The notes beneath the pieces were generated by a model. It did not search any database and had not been told where the DNA came from. It worked only from the letters and a program-made list of their open reading frames with translations. The position numbers and the translations under genes were made by a program. This document shows, piece by piece, positions 24,612-34,347 of a stretch of DNA of 64,000 nucleotides. Location: NCBI RefSeq assembly GCF_001618005.1, contig NZ_LQXA01000061.1, forward strand, positions 62,001 to 126,000. Reading direction: 5' to 3'. How positions within the stretch are numbered: position 1 is the stretch's first letter; every line of letters begins with the position of its first letter. This DNA comes from Clavibacter tessellarius (GTDB lineage: Bacteria > Actinomycetota > Actinomycetes > Actinomycetales > Microbacteriaceae).

Positions 24612-26111
24612 GTGACCGCGAACCCGCTGGCCCCGTCCTGGCTGCTGCCGCCCGACGACGCGAACGCGCTGGACGCGCGCGTCTGGTCCCGCGGAGCCGA
24701 CCGCGACGCCGACGGCGTCCTCCGCATCGCCGGGGTCGCCGCCCCCGAGCTCGCCCGCCGCTTCGGCACGCCGCTCTACGTGGTCGACGAGGCCGACGTG
24801 CGGGGCCGTGCCGCCGAGACCCTGGCCGCCTTCGAGCGCGAGGCCGCCGCCGTCGGCACGACCGCGCGCGTCTACTACGCGGGCAAGGCGTTCCTCAGCA
24901 TCGAGGTCGCGCGCTGGATGGTGGAGGCGGGCCTCCACATCGACGTCTGCTCCGGCGGCGAGCTGGCCGTCGCGCTCGCGGCGGGCGCGGATCCGGCCCG
25001 CCTCGGCTTCCACGGCAACAACAAGTCCGTCGCCGAGATCGACCGGGCCGTCGGCGCGGGCATCGGCCAGATCGTCGTCGACAGCGTCATCGAGGTCGAG
25101 CGCATCGCCACCGCGGCGGCCGCGCACGGCCGGATCCAGCCGGTGCGCCTCCGCGTCAACAGCGGCGTGCACGCCCACACGCACGAGTACCTCGCGACCG
25201 CCCGCGAGGACCAGAAGTTCGGCATCACGCTCGCCGACGCGGCCGACGTCGTGGCCCGCATCCGCTCGCACGCGTCGCTCTCCTTCACCGGGCTGCACGC
25301 CCACGTCGGCAGCCAGATCTTCGAGACCGACGCGTTCGTCGAGTCCGCCCGGCGGCTGCTCGACCTGCACGAACGGCTGCTCGCCGACGGCCCCGTGCCC
25401 GAGCTCAATCTCGGCGGCGGCTTCGGCATCGCGTACACCTCGGTCGACCGGCCCGTGCCGGTGCCCGAGATCGCCCGGCGCCTCGCCCGCATCGTCGGCG
25501 ACGAGTGCGCCCGTCGGGGGATCGCGGTGCCCGTCATCGCGGTGGAGCCCGGCCGGAGCATCGTCGGCCCGTCCACCGCCACGCTCTACACGGTCGGCAC
25601 CGTCAAGGACGTGCTCGTCACGGTTGGCGGCATCGACGGCGAGGTCGCGGAGGCGGAGTCCGCCACGGGCGACGTGGAGGACCCGCGCGTCGCCGCGGAG
25701 GCCGAGACGGCGATCCGCCGCTACGTGAGCGTCAACGGCGGCATGAGCGACAACGCGCGGCCCGCGCTCTACGGCGCCGACTACTCCGTGCGCCTCGCCG
25801 GCCGCTCCTCGGACGCGGAGCCGGCCCTCGTGCGCATCGCCGGCAAGCACTGCGAGAGCGGCGACCTCGTCGTGCACGCCGACTACCTGCCCGGCGACGT
25901 GCGCGCCGACGACCTCGTGGCCGTCCCGGCGACGGGCGCCTACTGCTGGGCGCTCGCGAGCAACTACAACTGGATCGGCCGCCCGCCGGTCGTCGCCGTG
26001 CGCGACGGCGAGGCGCGCGTCATCGTCCGCGGCGAGACCGTGGACGACCTGCTGGCGCGCGACGCGGGCACGCCGGCCGCCGCATCCCCCGACGTGAACG
26101 GAGCACGATGA
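24612..26111 (+). CDS. lysA: Diaminopimelate decarboxylase
   Basis: 499 residues, somewhat longer than usual. PLP lysine in VYYAGKAFLS, HAHVGSQI, GGGFGIAY, EPGRSIVG and the CESGD motif of the second active-site half are all present. It converts meso-diaminopimelate to L-lysine, the last step of the pathway supplied by dapD and dapE further right. A charged insertion near residues 340-375 (GIDGEVAEAESATGDVEDPR) lengthens the protein. The GTG start is 88 nt after a putative -10. Its ATGA overlap with hom indicates an operon. Confidence 0.96.
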   Translation: MTANPLAPSWLLPPDDANALDARVWSRGADRDADGVLRIAGVAAPELARRFGTPLYVVDEADVRGRAAETLAAFEREAAAVGTTARVYYAGKAFLSIEVARWMVEAGLHIDVCSGGELAVALAAGADPARLGFHGNNKSVAEIDRAVGAGIGQIVVDSVIEVERIATAAAAHGRIQPVRLRVNSGVHAHTHEYLATAREDQKFGITLADAADVVARIRSHASLSFTGLHAHVGSQIFETDAFVESARRLLDLHERLLADGPVPELNLGGGFGIAYTSVDRPVPVPEIARRLARIVGDECARRGIAVPVIAVEPGRSIVGPSTATLYTVGTVKDVLVTVGGIDGEVAEAESATGDVEDPRVAAEAETAIRRYVSVNGGMSDNARPALYGADYSVRLAGRSSDAEPALVRIAGKHCESGDLVVHADYLPGDVRADDLVAVPATGAYCWALASNYNWIGRPPVVAVRDGEARVIVRGETVDDLLARDAGTPAAASPDVNGAR

Positions 26112-27439
26112 TCGAGTACCGGAACCTGCGCGTCGCCCTGCTGGGCTGCGGCTCGGTCGGCACCCAGGTGGCGCGGCTGATGCGCGAGCACGGCGACGAG
26201 CTCGCCCAGCGCGTGGGCGCCCGGCTCGAGCTCGTGGGCATCGCGGTGCGCGACGCGGACGCCCCGCGCGACGCGTCCGTGCCGCGGGAGCTCCTCACCA
26301 CGGACGCCGAGTCGCTCATCCTCGGCGCCGACATCGTCATCGAGCTGATGGGCGGGCTGGAGCCGGCCCGCGGGCACATCCTCGCGGCCATCGCCTCGGG
26401 CGCGGACGTCGTGACGGCCAACAAGGCGCTGCTCGCGACGCACGGTCCCGAGCTCTTCGAGGCCGCCGAGCAGGTGGGCGCGCAGCTCTACTACGAGGCG
26501 GCCGTCGCGGGCGCCATCCCCATCATCCGACCGCTGCGCGACAGCCTCGCGGGCGACCGGGTCGAGCGGATCCTCGGCATCGTCAACGGCACGACGAACT
26601 ACATCCTCGACCAGATGGACGCCCACGGGCTCGGCTTCGACGAGGCCCTCGCGACCGCCACGGAGCTCGGCTACGCGGAGGCGGACCCGACCGCCGACAT
26701 CGAGGGCTACGACGCGGCCCAGAAGGCGGCCATCCTCGCGAGCCTCGCCTTCCACACGCGCGTGCCGGTCGAGGCCGTGCACCGCGAGGGCATCACGGGC
26801 CTCGCGCCCGCCCAGTTCGCGTCGGCCCGCAAGGCCGGCTACGTGATCAAGCTGCTCGCCATCTGCGAGCGCCTCACGGATCCCGAGACCGGCCGCGACG
26901 GCGTCTCCGCCCGCGTGTACCCGGCGCTCGTGCCGCGCGACCACCCGCTCGCCGCCGTGCACGGCGCGAACAACGCCGTGTTCGTCGAGGCCGAAGCCGC
27001 CGGCGACCTCATGTTCTACGGCGCGGGCGCCGGGGGAGTGCAGACCGCCTCCGCCGTGCTCGGCGACGTCGTCTCGGCCGCGCGCCGCCACGTCGTCGGC
27101 GGCCCCGGTGTCGCGGAGTCGACGCACGCCGACCTCGAGACGCTGCCCGTCGGCGCGATCACGACCCAGTACCAGATCACGCTGCAGGTGGCGGACGAGC
27201 CGGGCGTGCTCGCCCGCATCGCGCACCTGTTCAGCGAGCACGGCGTCTCCGTGGAGACGCTCGAGCAGACCACCCACCAGGCGCCCGTGGCGGGAGGGGC
27301 CGGCGCCCGGCCCACCGCTAGCCTGGTGATCGGCACGCACCGCGCCACCGACGCGGCCCTCCGGGCCACCGTCGACGCGGTGTCGAACCTCGACGCAGTG
27401 ACGGCAGTCGCGAGCGTCCTCCGAGTAGAAGGAGCCTGA
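26108..27439 (+). CDS. hom: Homoserine dehydrogenase
   Basis: 443 residues. NAD-binding ALLGCGSVGTQVARL, the catalytic region ANKALLA followed by YYEAAVAGAIPIIRPL, GIVNGTTNYIL and ELGYAEADPTADIEGYDAAQK are diagnostic. A C-terminal ACT domain (about 350-443, QYQITLQVADEPGVLARIAHLFSEHGVS) suggests feedback control by threonine, as in corynebacterial enzymes. A Gly/Ala-rich insertion (QAPVAGGAGARPT) interrupts the ACT domain. It reduces aspartate semialdehyde to homoserine. It overlaps lysA by 4 nt and thrC by 1 nt. Confidence 0.96.
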   Translation: MIEYRNLRVALLGCGSVGTQVARLMREHGDELAQRVGARLELVGIAVRDADAPRDASVPRELLTTDAESLILGADIVIELMGGLEPARGHILAAIASGADVVTANKALLATHGPELFEAAEQVGAQLYYEAAVAGAIPIIRPLRDSLAGDRVERILGIVNGTTNYILDQMDAHGLGFDEALATATELGYAEADPTADIEGYDAAQKAAILASLAFHTRVPVEAVHREGITGLAPAQFASARKAGYVIKLLAICERLTDPETGRDGVSARVYPALVPRDHPLAAVHGANNAVFVEAEAAGDLMFYGAGAGGVQTASAVLGDVVSAARRHVVGGPGVAESTHADLETLPVGAITTQYQITLQVADEPGVLARIAHLFSEHGVSVETLEQTTHQAPVAGGAGARPTASLVIGTHRATDAALRATVDAVSNLDAVTAVASVLRVEGA

Positions 27440-28515
27440 TGGCCCACCAATGGCGCGGACTCCTCCGCGAATACGCCGACCGCCTCGACGTCACGGACGC
27501 CACCCCCATCATCACCCTCGGCGAGGGCGGCACGCCGCTCATCCCCGCGCCCGCCCTGTCCGCCCGCACGGGCGCGCAGGTGTGGGTCAAGTACGAGGGC
27601 ATGAACCCCACCGGCTCCTTCAAGGACCGCGGCATGACCATGGCCATCTCCAAGGCCGTCGAGCACGGCGCGAAGGCCGTCATCTGCGCCTCCACCGGCA
27701 ACACCTCCGCGTCGGCCGCGGCCTACGCGACCCACGCGGGCATCACCGCCGCGGTGCTCGTGCCCGAGGGCAAGATCGCGATGGGCAAGCTCAGCCAGGC
27801 CGTCGCCCACGACGCGCAGCTGCTCCAGGTGCGCGGCAACTTCGACGACTGCCTCGACATCGCGCGCGAGCTCAGCGCCAACTACCCGGTGCACCTCGTC
27901 AACTCCGTGAACAACGACCGCATCGAGGGCCAGAAGACCGGCGCCTTCGAGGTCGTCGAGGTCCTGGGCGACGCCCCCGACTTCCACTTCATCCCCGTCG
28001 GCAACGCCGGCAACTACACCGCGTACACGCGCGGCTACCGCGAGGACCTCGAGGCCGGCAACGCCACGAAGCTGCCCCGCATGTTCGGCTTCCAGGCCGC
28101 GGGCAGCGCGCCCATCGTCGACGGCGCCATCGTCAAGGACCCCGACACCATCGCCAGCGCGATCCGCATCGGCAACCCGGCCTCGTGGAAGCTCGCCCTC
28201 GAGGCGCAGCTGCTCACCGACGGCTACTTCGGCGCCATCTCCGACGCACGGATCCTCGAGGCGCACCGCATCCTGTCCGCCGAGGTCGGCATCTTCGTCG
28301 AGCCCGCGTCGGCCATCAGCGTCGCCGGGCTCCTCGAGCGCGCCGAGGCCGGGCAGATCCCGAAGGGCGCGAAGGTCGTCCTGACGGTCACGGGCCACGG
28401 CCTCAAGGACCCGCAGTGGGCGCTCCGCACGGCCGACGGCTCCGACGTCGCCCCCACGAGCGTCGGCGTCGACGTCGCCGAGATCGCGGGCGTGCTCGAC
28501 CTGGTCGCGTCGTGA
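27439..28515 (+). CDS. thrC: Threonine synthase
   Basis: 358 residues. PLP-binding lysine in PTGSFKDRGMTMAI, SSGNTS-type motif as ASTGNTSASAAAYA, and the phosphate-binding glycine loop in VGNAGNYTAYTRGY. It belongs to the short, class 2-like bacterial threonine synthases and converts O-phosphohomoserine to threonine. Its ATG overlaps the hom stop by one base (TGATG), with AGAAGGAG upstream. thrB follows with a GTGA overlap, so the branch hom-thrC-thrB is translated as a coupled set. Confidence 0.96.
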   Translation: MAHQWRGLLREYADRLDVTDATPIITLGEGGTPLIPAPALSARTGAQVWVKYEGMNPTGSFKDRGMTMAISKAVEHGAKAVICASTGNTSASAAAYATHAGITAAVLVPEGKIAMGKLSQAVAHDAQLLQVRGNFDDCLDIARELSANYPVHLVNSVNNDRIEGQKTGAFEVVEVLGDAPDFHFIPVGNAGNYTAYTRGYREDLEAGNATKLPRMFGFQAAGSAPIVDGAIVKDPDTIASAIRIGNPASWKLALEAQLLTDGYFGAISDARILEAHRILSAEVGIFVEPASAISVAGLLERAEAGQIPKGAKVVLTVTGHGLKDPQWALRTADGSDVAPTSVGVDVAEIAGVLDLVAS

Positions 28516-29477
28516 CCGACGGTCCGATGACCCGGGCGCTCCCCGTCGGGCGCCGCGTGCAGGTGCGCGTGCCCGCGACGAGCGCCAACCTCGGCCCCGG
28601 CTTCGACACGCTCGGCCTCGCGCTCGCGCTCTACGACGACCTCACGGTGACGGTGCGCGACGCGCCCGGCGCCACGGTCGACGTGCGCGGCGTGGGCGCG
28701 GGCGAGGTGCCGACCGACGCGACCAACCTCGTCGTCACCGCCATCGCGCACACGTTCGCCGCGTTCGACCAGCCGATGCCCGGCCTCGACCTCGTCGCCG
28801 AGAACCGGATCCCGCACGGCCGCGGCCTCGGCTCCTCGGGCGCCGCGATCGTCTCGGGGATCATGGCGGCGCAGGGCCTCCTCGCCGGCACCGTCGACAT
28901 CGACGCCGACGCGCTCCTCCGCCTCGCGACCGAGATGGAGGGCCACCCGGACAACGTGGCGCCCGCCCTCTTCGGCGGCCTCACCATCGCGTGGGTCGAC
29001 GAGACCGGACCGCAGCACAAGAAGCTCGCCGTGCACCGCGGGGTGTCGCCGCTCGTGCTCGTGCCGGTGGCCACCATGTCCACCGCGCTCGCCCGGAGCC
29101 TCCAGCCGGAGTCAGTGCCGCACGAGGACGCGATCTTCAACGTGTCGCGCTCGGCGCTGCTCATCGCGGCGCTCATCCAGAGCCCCGAGCTGCTGCTCGC
29201 GGCCACCGAGGACCGCCTGCACCAGGACTATCGCGCGGCGGCCATGCCGGAGACGAACGCGCTCGTCCACCTGCTTCGCGAGGCGGGCTTCGCGGCCGTC
29301 GTCTCGGGCGCGGGCCCGTCGCTGCTCGTCCTCGGGAGCGACCCGGGCCAGCGTCTGACCGCGGCCGAGCTCGTCGCCGCGCACGGCAGCACGCCGTGGA
29401 AGGCGCTCATGCTCGCGGTCGACGTCAAGGGATCCACCGTGCAGGTCGTCGACGCGGGATCCGCTCCCTCCCACTAG
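28512..29477 (+). CDS. thrB: Homoserine kinase
   Basis: 321 residues from GTG 28512 overlapping the thrC stop. GHMP kinase motifs: VPATSANLGPGFDTLGLAL at the N-terminus, ATP-binding IPHGRGLGSSGAAIVSGI, and SGAGPSLLVLG near the C-terminus. It phosphorylates homoserine for threonine synthase. An ATG at 28527 is an alternative start giving a protein five residues shorter. A hairpin at 29499-29535 ends the operon before the rho leader. Confidence 0.96.
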   Translation: MTDGPMTRALPVGRRVQVRVPATSANLGPGFDTLGLALALYDDLTVTVRDAPGATVDVRGVGAGEVPTDATNLVVTAIAHTFAAFDQPMPGLDLVAENRIPHGRGLGSSGAAIVSGIMAAQGLLAGTVDIDADALLRLATEMEGHPDNVAPALFGGLTIAWVDETGPQHKKLAVHRGVSPLVLVPVATMSTALARSLQPESVPHEDAIFNVSRSALLIAALIQSPELLLAATEDRLHQDYRAAAMPETNALVHLLREAGFAAVVSGAGPSLLVLGSDPGQRLTAAELVAAHGSTPWKALMLAVDVKGSTVQVVDAGSAPSH

Positions 29478-29498
29478 CCGGATCGCGCGGTCCCCCGA

Positions 29499-29535
29499 CC
29501 CGGCGCGCCGTTCCCTGCGCGGGCGGGGCGCCGGG
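29499..29535 (+). terminator. Hairpin ending the lysA-thrB operon
   Basis: CCCGGCGC (29499-29506) pairs with GCGCCGGG (29528-29535), 22 nt after the thrB stop; additional GC pairing is possible in the loop. No T-run. It sits directly before the rho -10. Confidence 0.5.
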
Positions 29536-29538
29536 TGC

Positions 29539-29769
29539 TAGGCTCCAGACGACCCCGGGGTCGACGGATCCACGCACGAGCGTCGGAGATCCGGTCCCGG
29601 TGGTCGTTCTCACCACTCACCCGCTGTCGTCCCCGCCAGATCCCGCGCCTCCGTGCGCGACAGCAGCTCCGGACGGAATCAGACCGTCCGCCGCTCGGCG
29701 GAGACACACGCGATCGGCTCTCCTCCGCACGGGCTTCGTCCCGGCGGATCGGGGAAAGGACCCACGAAC
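29539..29769 (+). promoter_or_regulatory. rho promoter and ~220-nt leader
   Basis: A -10-like TAGGCT (29539-29544) is followed by about 220 nt without a gene before the rho ATG. This is the longest untranslated leader in a window where most genes are leaderless. In several bacteria rho autoregulates by terminating in its own leader; a C-rich, unstructured stretch (for example near 29610-29660) would fit that, but this is inference. Confidence 0.5.
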
Positions 29770-32259
29770 ATGACCGATGTCGACACCCGCGCCTCGAGCG
29801 CCGACCTGAGCACGCTCCGCGTCTCCCAGCTCCAGGCCATCGCCTCCGAGCTCGGTATCCCGGGCGGCTCCAAGCTCCGCAAGGGCGAGCTGGTGGCCGC
29901 GATCTCCGAGATCCAGGCCGCCCGCGGACTCACCGCCCCCGCTGAGGAGGCTCCCGCCGCCGAGGCTCCCGTCGCGGATCCCGCGTCCGCCGAGGCTCCG
30001 GCCGAGGCGCCCGTCGCCGAGCCCGTCGTCGAGGACGCCGCTCCCGGCGAGAGCCCCGCCGAGGCGCCCGCCGCCCCTGCCGCCGAGGCGCCCGTCGCCG
30101 AGGCGCCGGCCGAGCAGCCCGCCCGCTCCGGCCGCGGATCCCGCCGCGCCACCACCGCCCGCATCGTCCCCGAGCGCATCGCGGAGCCCGTCGAGGCCCC
30201 GGTCGCCGCCGAGCCCGCGAGCACCGGCCTCGAGGCCCGCATCGCCGAGGCCGCGGGCGACCGCGCCGCCGAGTCCGATGCCCCGCGCACCGCGGATGCC
30301 GCCCCCGCGACCCGCGCCGACGCGCCCGCCGCACGCCGCGGATCGCGCCGCGCCACGAGCTCCGGCGTCGTGGACCCCGCCGTCGAGGCCCCGCGCCAGG
30401 CGGCCCAGCACGTCAACAGCGGCCAGACGGCCGATCAGCTCGTGCCGACGGAGGACGCCGCGGCGCCCGCCGCCGAGGACGGCGCCGACTCCGGCCAGGA
30501 GCAGGCCCCCGAGCGCCGCGGTCGCGGCCGCCGCCGCGGAGGACGCGACGACCAGAACGGCCAGGGCGGCCAGGGCGGCCAGAACGGCCAGGGCGGCCAG
30601 AACGGCCAGGCCCCGCAGGGCGACCGCACGCCGGACGGCCCCGCCGAGAGCGCATCGGACGCGTCCGACGCACCGACCTCCGGCGACGACCGCGACGGCG
30701 ACGACCAGGGCGGACGCCGCGACGACCAGGGCCGCGACGGTCGCGAGGGCGGACGCAACCGCAGCCGCAACCGCCGCAACCGCGACCGCGGTCGCGACCA
30801 GGACGACCAGCAGCAGGGCGGTCGCGACCAGGCGCCCCGCGACCAGGCCCCGCGCGAGCAGGACGCCGACGACGAGGCGCAGGAGGAGGCCCGCACGGGC
30901 CGTCAGCGCCAGTCGGGCCGCGGCCAGGGCGACCGCACGCAGGACGTGCGCGCCGACCAGGCGCGCGCCGACCTCGGCCGCGACGAGGACCGCAACGGCC
31001 GCAGCCGGTACCGCGACCGCAAGCGCGGCCGCGGCCAGGGCGGCGACGACTTCGAGCCCGAGGTGACCGAGGACGACGTCCTCCTGCCCGTGGCGGGCAT
31101 CCTCGACGTGCTCGACAACTACGCGTTCGTCCGCACCAGCGGCTACCTGCCCGGCACGAACGACGTCTACGTCTCCCTCGGCCAGGTCAAGAAGCACTCG
31201 CTGCGCAAGGGCGACGCGATCGTCGGCGCCATCCGCCAGCCGCGCGAGAACGACAGCCAGAGCCGCCAGAAGTACAACGCGATCGTGAAGATCGACTCGG
31301 TCAACGGCCTGCCGCCCGAGGAGGCCGCGAACCGCGTCGAGTTCGGCAAGCTCACGCCGCTGTACCCGCAGGACCGCCTCAGCCTCGAGACCGAGCCCAA
31401 CAAGCTCACCACGCGGATCATCGACCTCGTGTCGCCGATCGGCAAGGGCCAGCGCGGCCTCATCGTCTCGCCGCCCAAGGCCGGCAAGACGCTCGTGCTC
31501 CAGGCCATCGCGAACGCCATCGCCACCAACAACCCCGAGGTCCACCTCATGGTCGTGCTGGTCGACGAGCGTCCCGAGGAGGTCACCGACATGCAGCGCA
31601 CGGTGAAGGGCGAGGTCATCGCCTCGACCTTCGACCGTCCCGCCGAGGACCACACGACGGTCGCCGAGCTCGCCATCGAGCGCGCCAAGCGCCTCGTGGA
31701 GCTCGGCCACGACGTGGTCGTGCTGCTCGACTCCATCACCCGCCTCGGCCGCGCGTACAACCTCACGGCGCCCGCGTCGGGCCGGATCCTCTCGGGCGGC
31801 GTCGACTCGTCGGCGCTCTACCCGCCGAAGCGCTTCTTCGGCGCCGCGCGCAACATCGAGCACGGCGGATCGCTCACGATCCTCGCCACGGCGCTGGTGG
31901 AGACCGGTTCCAAGATGGACGAGGTCATCTTCGAGGAGTTCAAGGGCACCGGCAACATGGAGCTCCGCCTCTCCCGCGCCCTCGCCGACAAGCGGATCTT
32001 CCCCGCCGTCGACGTGAACGCCTCCGGCACGCGCCGCGAGGAGATGCTCATGGGCGCCGACGAGGTCAAGGTCACGTGGAAGCTGCGCCGCGCCCTCGCC
32101 GGGCTCGAGCAGCAGCAGGCCCTCGAGATCGTCCTCAGCCGCCTGAAGGAGACGAGCTCCAACGTCGAGTTCCTCATGAAGGTCCAGGCGTCGATGCCCA
32201 ACACCGCGAACGGCCAGTCCCACCAGAGCCACGGGCACGGCGCGCACGAGAAGGGCTGA
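29770..32259 (+). CDS. rho: Transcription termination factor Rho with long disordered insertion
   Basis: 829 residues, about twice the length of E. coli Rho. The order is a Rho_N SAP-like domain (about 1-50), then ~380 residues of low complexity (Ala/Pro/Glu-rich to ~170, then Arg/Gly/Gln/Asp-rich), the S1/cold-shock RNA-binding domain from ~435 ([21 protein letters not shown]), and the RecA-like ATPase with Walker A SPPKAGKT at 567-574 and Walker [11 protein letters not shown] near 649. It is a hexameric RNA helicase that ends transcription. Arg/Gly-rich insertions are known in actinobacterial Rho and add RNA binding. RBS GGGGAAAGGA lies about 9 nt upstream. Confidence 0.96.
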   Translation: MTDVDTRASSADLSTLRVSQLQAIASELGIPGGSKLRKGELVAAISEIQAARGLTAPAEEAPAAEAPVADPASAEAPAEAPVAEPVVEDAAPGESPAEAPAAPAAEAPVAEAPAEQPARSGRGSRRATTARIVPERIAEPVEAPVAAEPASTGLEARIAEAAGDRAAESDAPRTADAAPATRADAPAARRGSRRATSSGVVDPAVEAPRQAAQHVNSGQTADQLVPTEDAAAPAAEDGADSGQEQAPERRGRGRRRGGRDDQNGQGGQGGQNGQGGQNGQAPQGDRTPDGPAESASDASDAPTSGDDRDGDDQGGRRDDQGRDGREGGRNRSRNRRNRDRGRDQDDQQQGGRDQAPRDQAPREQDADDEAQEEARTGRQRQSGRGQGDRTQDVRADQARADLGRDEDRNGRSRYRDRKRGRGQGGDDFEPEVTEDDVLLPVAGILDVLDNYAFVRTSGYLPGTNDVYVSLGQVKKHSLRKGDAIVGAIRQPRENDSQSRQKYNAIVKIDSVNGLPPEEAANRVEFGKLTPLYPQDRLSLETEPNKLTTRIIDLVSPIGKGQRGLIVSPPKAGKTLVLQAIANAIATNNPEVHLMVVLVDERPEEVTDMQRTVKGEVIASTFDRPAEDHTTVAELAIERAKRLVELGHDVVVLLDSITRLGRAYNLTAPASGRILSGGVDSSALYPPKRFFGAARNIEHGGSLTILATALVETGSKMDEVIFEEFKGTGNMELRLSRALADKRIFPAVDVNASGTRREEMLMGADEVKVTWKLRRALAGLEQQQALEIVLSRLKETSSNVEFLMKVQASMPNTANGQSHQSHGHGAHEKG
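30553..30609 (+). repeat. In-frame GQ/NGQ repeat within rho
   Basis: Six CAG-(AAC or GGC)-GGC units of 9 nt encode alternating Gln-Asn-Gly and Gln-Gly-Gly triplets (residues ~262-280). This is the most regular part of the Rho insertion and prone to slippage. Confidence 0.6.
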
Positions 32260-32264
32260 CCCAG

Positions 32265-33344
32265 GTGTTCGAGTCCGTCGTCCAGCTGCTGGAGGAGCAC
32301 GAGGAGCTCCAGCAGCAGCTGGGCGACCCCGAGCTGCACGCCGACGCGTCGCGCTCGCGCAAGGTCAACCGCCGCTACGCGGAGCTCAGCCGGATCGTCG
32401 CCGCGCACGCGGAGTGGACCCAGCTCACGGACGACCTCGCCGCCGCCCGCGAGCTGGCCGAGGAGGACCCGGCGTTCGCCGACGAGATCCCCGGCCTCGA
32501 GCAGGAGCTGGACGCGGCGCAGGAGAAGCTCCGGCGGCTCCTGATCCCGCGCGACCCCGACGACGCGCGCGACGTCATCATGGAGATCAAGATGGGGGAG
32601 GGCGGCGCCGAGAGCGCGCTGTTCGCCGCCGACCTGCTCCGCATGTACCTGCACTACGCCGAGTCGCGCCGCTGGAAGACCGAGGTCCTCAGCCAGACGC
32701 AGAGCGACCTCGGCGGCTACAAGGACGTGCAGGTCGCCATCAAGGGCACCTCTGACGACCCCGCGCTCGGCGTGTGGGCGCATCTCAAGTACGAGGGCGG
32801 CGTGCACCGCGTGCAGCGCGTGCCGGCGACCGAGTCGCAGGGGCGCATCCACACCTCGGCCGCGGGCGTGCTCGTGATCCCCGAGGTCGAGGAGGTGGAG
32901 GAGGTCGCCATCGACCCCAACGACCTCAAGATCGACGTGTACCGCTCGTCCGGCCCCGGCGGCCAGTCGGTCAACACCACCGACTCCGCCGTCCGCATCA
33001 CCCACCTGCCCACGGGCATCGTGGTCGCGATGCAGAACGAGAAGAGCCAGCTGCAGAACCGCGAGGCCGGCATGCGCGTCCTCCGGGCGCGCGTCCTCGC
33101 GAAGCAGCAGGAGGAGATCGACGCGGAGGCCTCGGCCGTGCGCCGCAGCCAGATCCGCACGATGGACCGGTCCGAGCGCATCCGCACGTACAACTACCCG
33201 GAGAACCGCATCGCGGACCACCGCACCGGGTACAAGGCGTACAACCTCGACGCCGTGATGGACGGCGCCCTCGACCCGGTCGTGGAGTCCTGCATCCAGG
33301 CCGACGAGGAGGCGCGGCTCGACGCGCTCGGGACGGACGCGTGA
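32265..33344 (+). CDS. prfA: Peptide chain release factor 1
   Basis: 359 residues from GTG 32265, 5 nt after the rho stop. The catalytic GGQ is in [17 protein letters not shown]; the stop-codon recognition motif corresponds to the PAT of [17 protein letters not shown] region by position. [17 protein letters not shown] is the conserved C-terminal signature. It releases peptides at UAA and UAG. The following prmC encodes the methyltransferase that modifies the GGQ glutamine, a conserved pairing. Confidence 0.95.
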   Translation: MFESVVQLLEEHEELQQQLGDPELHADASRSRKVNRRYAELSRIVAAHAEWTQLTDDLAAARELAEEDPAFADEIPGLEQELDAAQEKLRRLLIPRDPDDARDVIMEIKMGEGGAESALFAADLLRMYLHYAESRRWKTEVLSQTQSDLGGYKDVQVAIKGTSDDPALGVWAHLKYEGGVHRVQRVPATESQGRIHTSAAGVLVIPEVEEVEEVAIDPNDLKIDVYRSSGPGGQSVNTTDSAVRITHLPTGIVVAMQNEKSQLQNREAGMRVLRARVLAKQQEEIDAEASAVRRSQIRTMDRSERIRTYNYPENRIADHRTGYKAYNLDAVMDGALDPVVESCIQADEEARLDALGTDA

Positions 33345-33398
33345 TCCGCGCGACCGCCCCGCGCGTCGCCCCGGTCGTCGCCCGCGGCCCGCGCGCCC

Positions 33399-34274
33399 GT
33401 GGCTGACGGGGAGGGCGTCCCCGCCACGGTCGACGCCCTCCGCATGCACGTCGGCACGACGCTCGCCGCGGCCGGGATCGAGCACCCGGCGGTCGACGCC
33501 GAGCTCCTCGTCGGGCACGTCCTCGGCCTCTCACGGGGGCAGGTGCAGTCACGCGCCATCACGCGCGCCGCGGTCGACGCCGCGGATGCCGCGCGCGTCC
33601 TCGAGCTCGCCGCCCGGCGCGCCCGCCGCGAGCCGCTGCAGCACATCACGGGCGTCGCCCACTTCCGCTCGCTCGAGCTGCTCGTGGGACCGGGCGTGTT
33701 CGTCCCGCGGCCCGAGACGGAGCACGTCGCGCAGCTCGCGATCGACGCGCTGTCCGCCGCACCGGGGGAGGCGCCCGTCGCGGTCGACCTCGGCACCGGA
33801 TCCGGTGCGCTCGCCCTCGCGCTCGCCACCGAGGTGCCGCACGCGCGCGTGCACGCCATCGAGGTGTCGCCCGCCGCGCACGCGTGGACCGCGCGCAACG
33901 TGGCCCGCCTCGCGCCCGACGTGCACCTCGTGCTCGGCGACCTCGCCGACGCGTTCCCCGAGCTCGACGGCACGGTCTCCGTGGTCGTCTCGAATCCGCC
34001 CTACATCCCGGTCGACGCGGTGCCGCGCGATCCCGAGGTCCGCCTGCACGATCCCGCGCTCGCCCTCTACGGCGGCGCCGACGGCCTCGACGTGGTGCGG
34101 CTCGTCTCCACGACCGCGCGGCGCCTCCTGCATCCGGGCGGCGCGCTCGTCATCGAGCACGGCGAGCTGCAGGGCGCGGAGATCCGTGCGCTGCTTGACG
34201 CCGACGGCTGGCGCCAGACGCGCACGCACGAGGACCTCACCCGGCGCGACCGGGCGACGACCGCGGTCCGCTGA
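33399..34274 (+). CDS. prmC: Release factor glutamine N5-methyltransferase
   Basis: 291 residues. The N-terminal helical domain (1-95) with REPLQHITGVAHFRSLEL and the SAM domain with FVPRPETEHV, VDLGTGSGALALALA and the catalytic NPPY in VVSNPPYIPVDAVP are diagnostic. It methylates the GGQ glutamine of RF1 and RF2. The GTG at 33399 lies 54 nt after prfA. The C-terminus ends in THEDLTRRDRATTAVR, as usual. Confidence 0.95.
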   Translation: MADGEGVPATVDALRMHVGTTLAAAGIEHPAVDAELLVGHVLGLSRGQVQSRAITRAAVDAADAARVLELAARRARREPLQHITGVAHFRSLELLVGPGVFVPRPETEHVAQLAIDALSAAPGEAPVAVDLGTGSGALALALATEVPHARVHAIEVSPAAHAWTARNVARLAPDVHLVLGDLADAFPELDGTVSVVVSNPPYIPVDAVPRDPEVRLHDPALALYGGADGLDVVRLVSTTARRLLHPGGALVIEHGELQGAEIRALLDADGWRQTRTHEDLTRRDRATTAVR

Positions 34275-34296
34275 CCACCGGCGCGCTGCGCTCCGC

Positions 34297-34314
34297 CCGG
34301 CTCCGGCGAGCCGG
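34297..34314. terminator. Hairpin between convergent prmC and HAD gene
   Basis: CCGGCTC (34297-34303) and GAGCCGG (34308-34314) form a 7-bp stem with a 4-nt loop. A 13-nt direct repeat, GCGAGCCGGTCAG, occurs at 34306-34318 and again at 34339-34351, the second copy covering the stop of the HAD gene. Confidence 0.5.
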
Positions 34315-34347
34315 TCAGGCCGGCCGCACGGCGCTCCCGCGAGCCGG

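Noticed and set aside
29617-32247. Minus-strand frame of 876 codons opposite rho
   Set aside because: It mirrors the low-complexity rho insertion; no family motifs, no promoter or ribosome-binding site.
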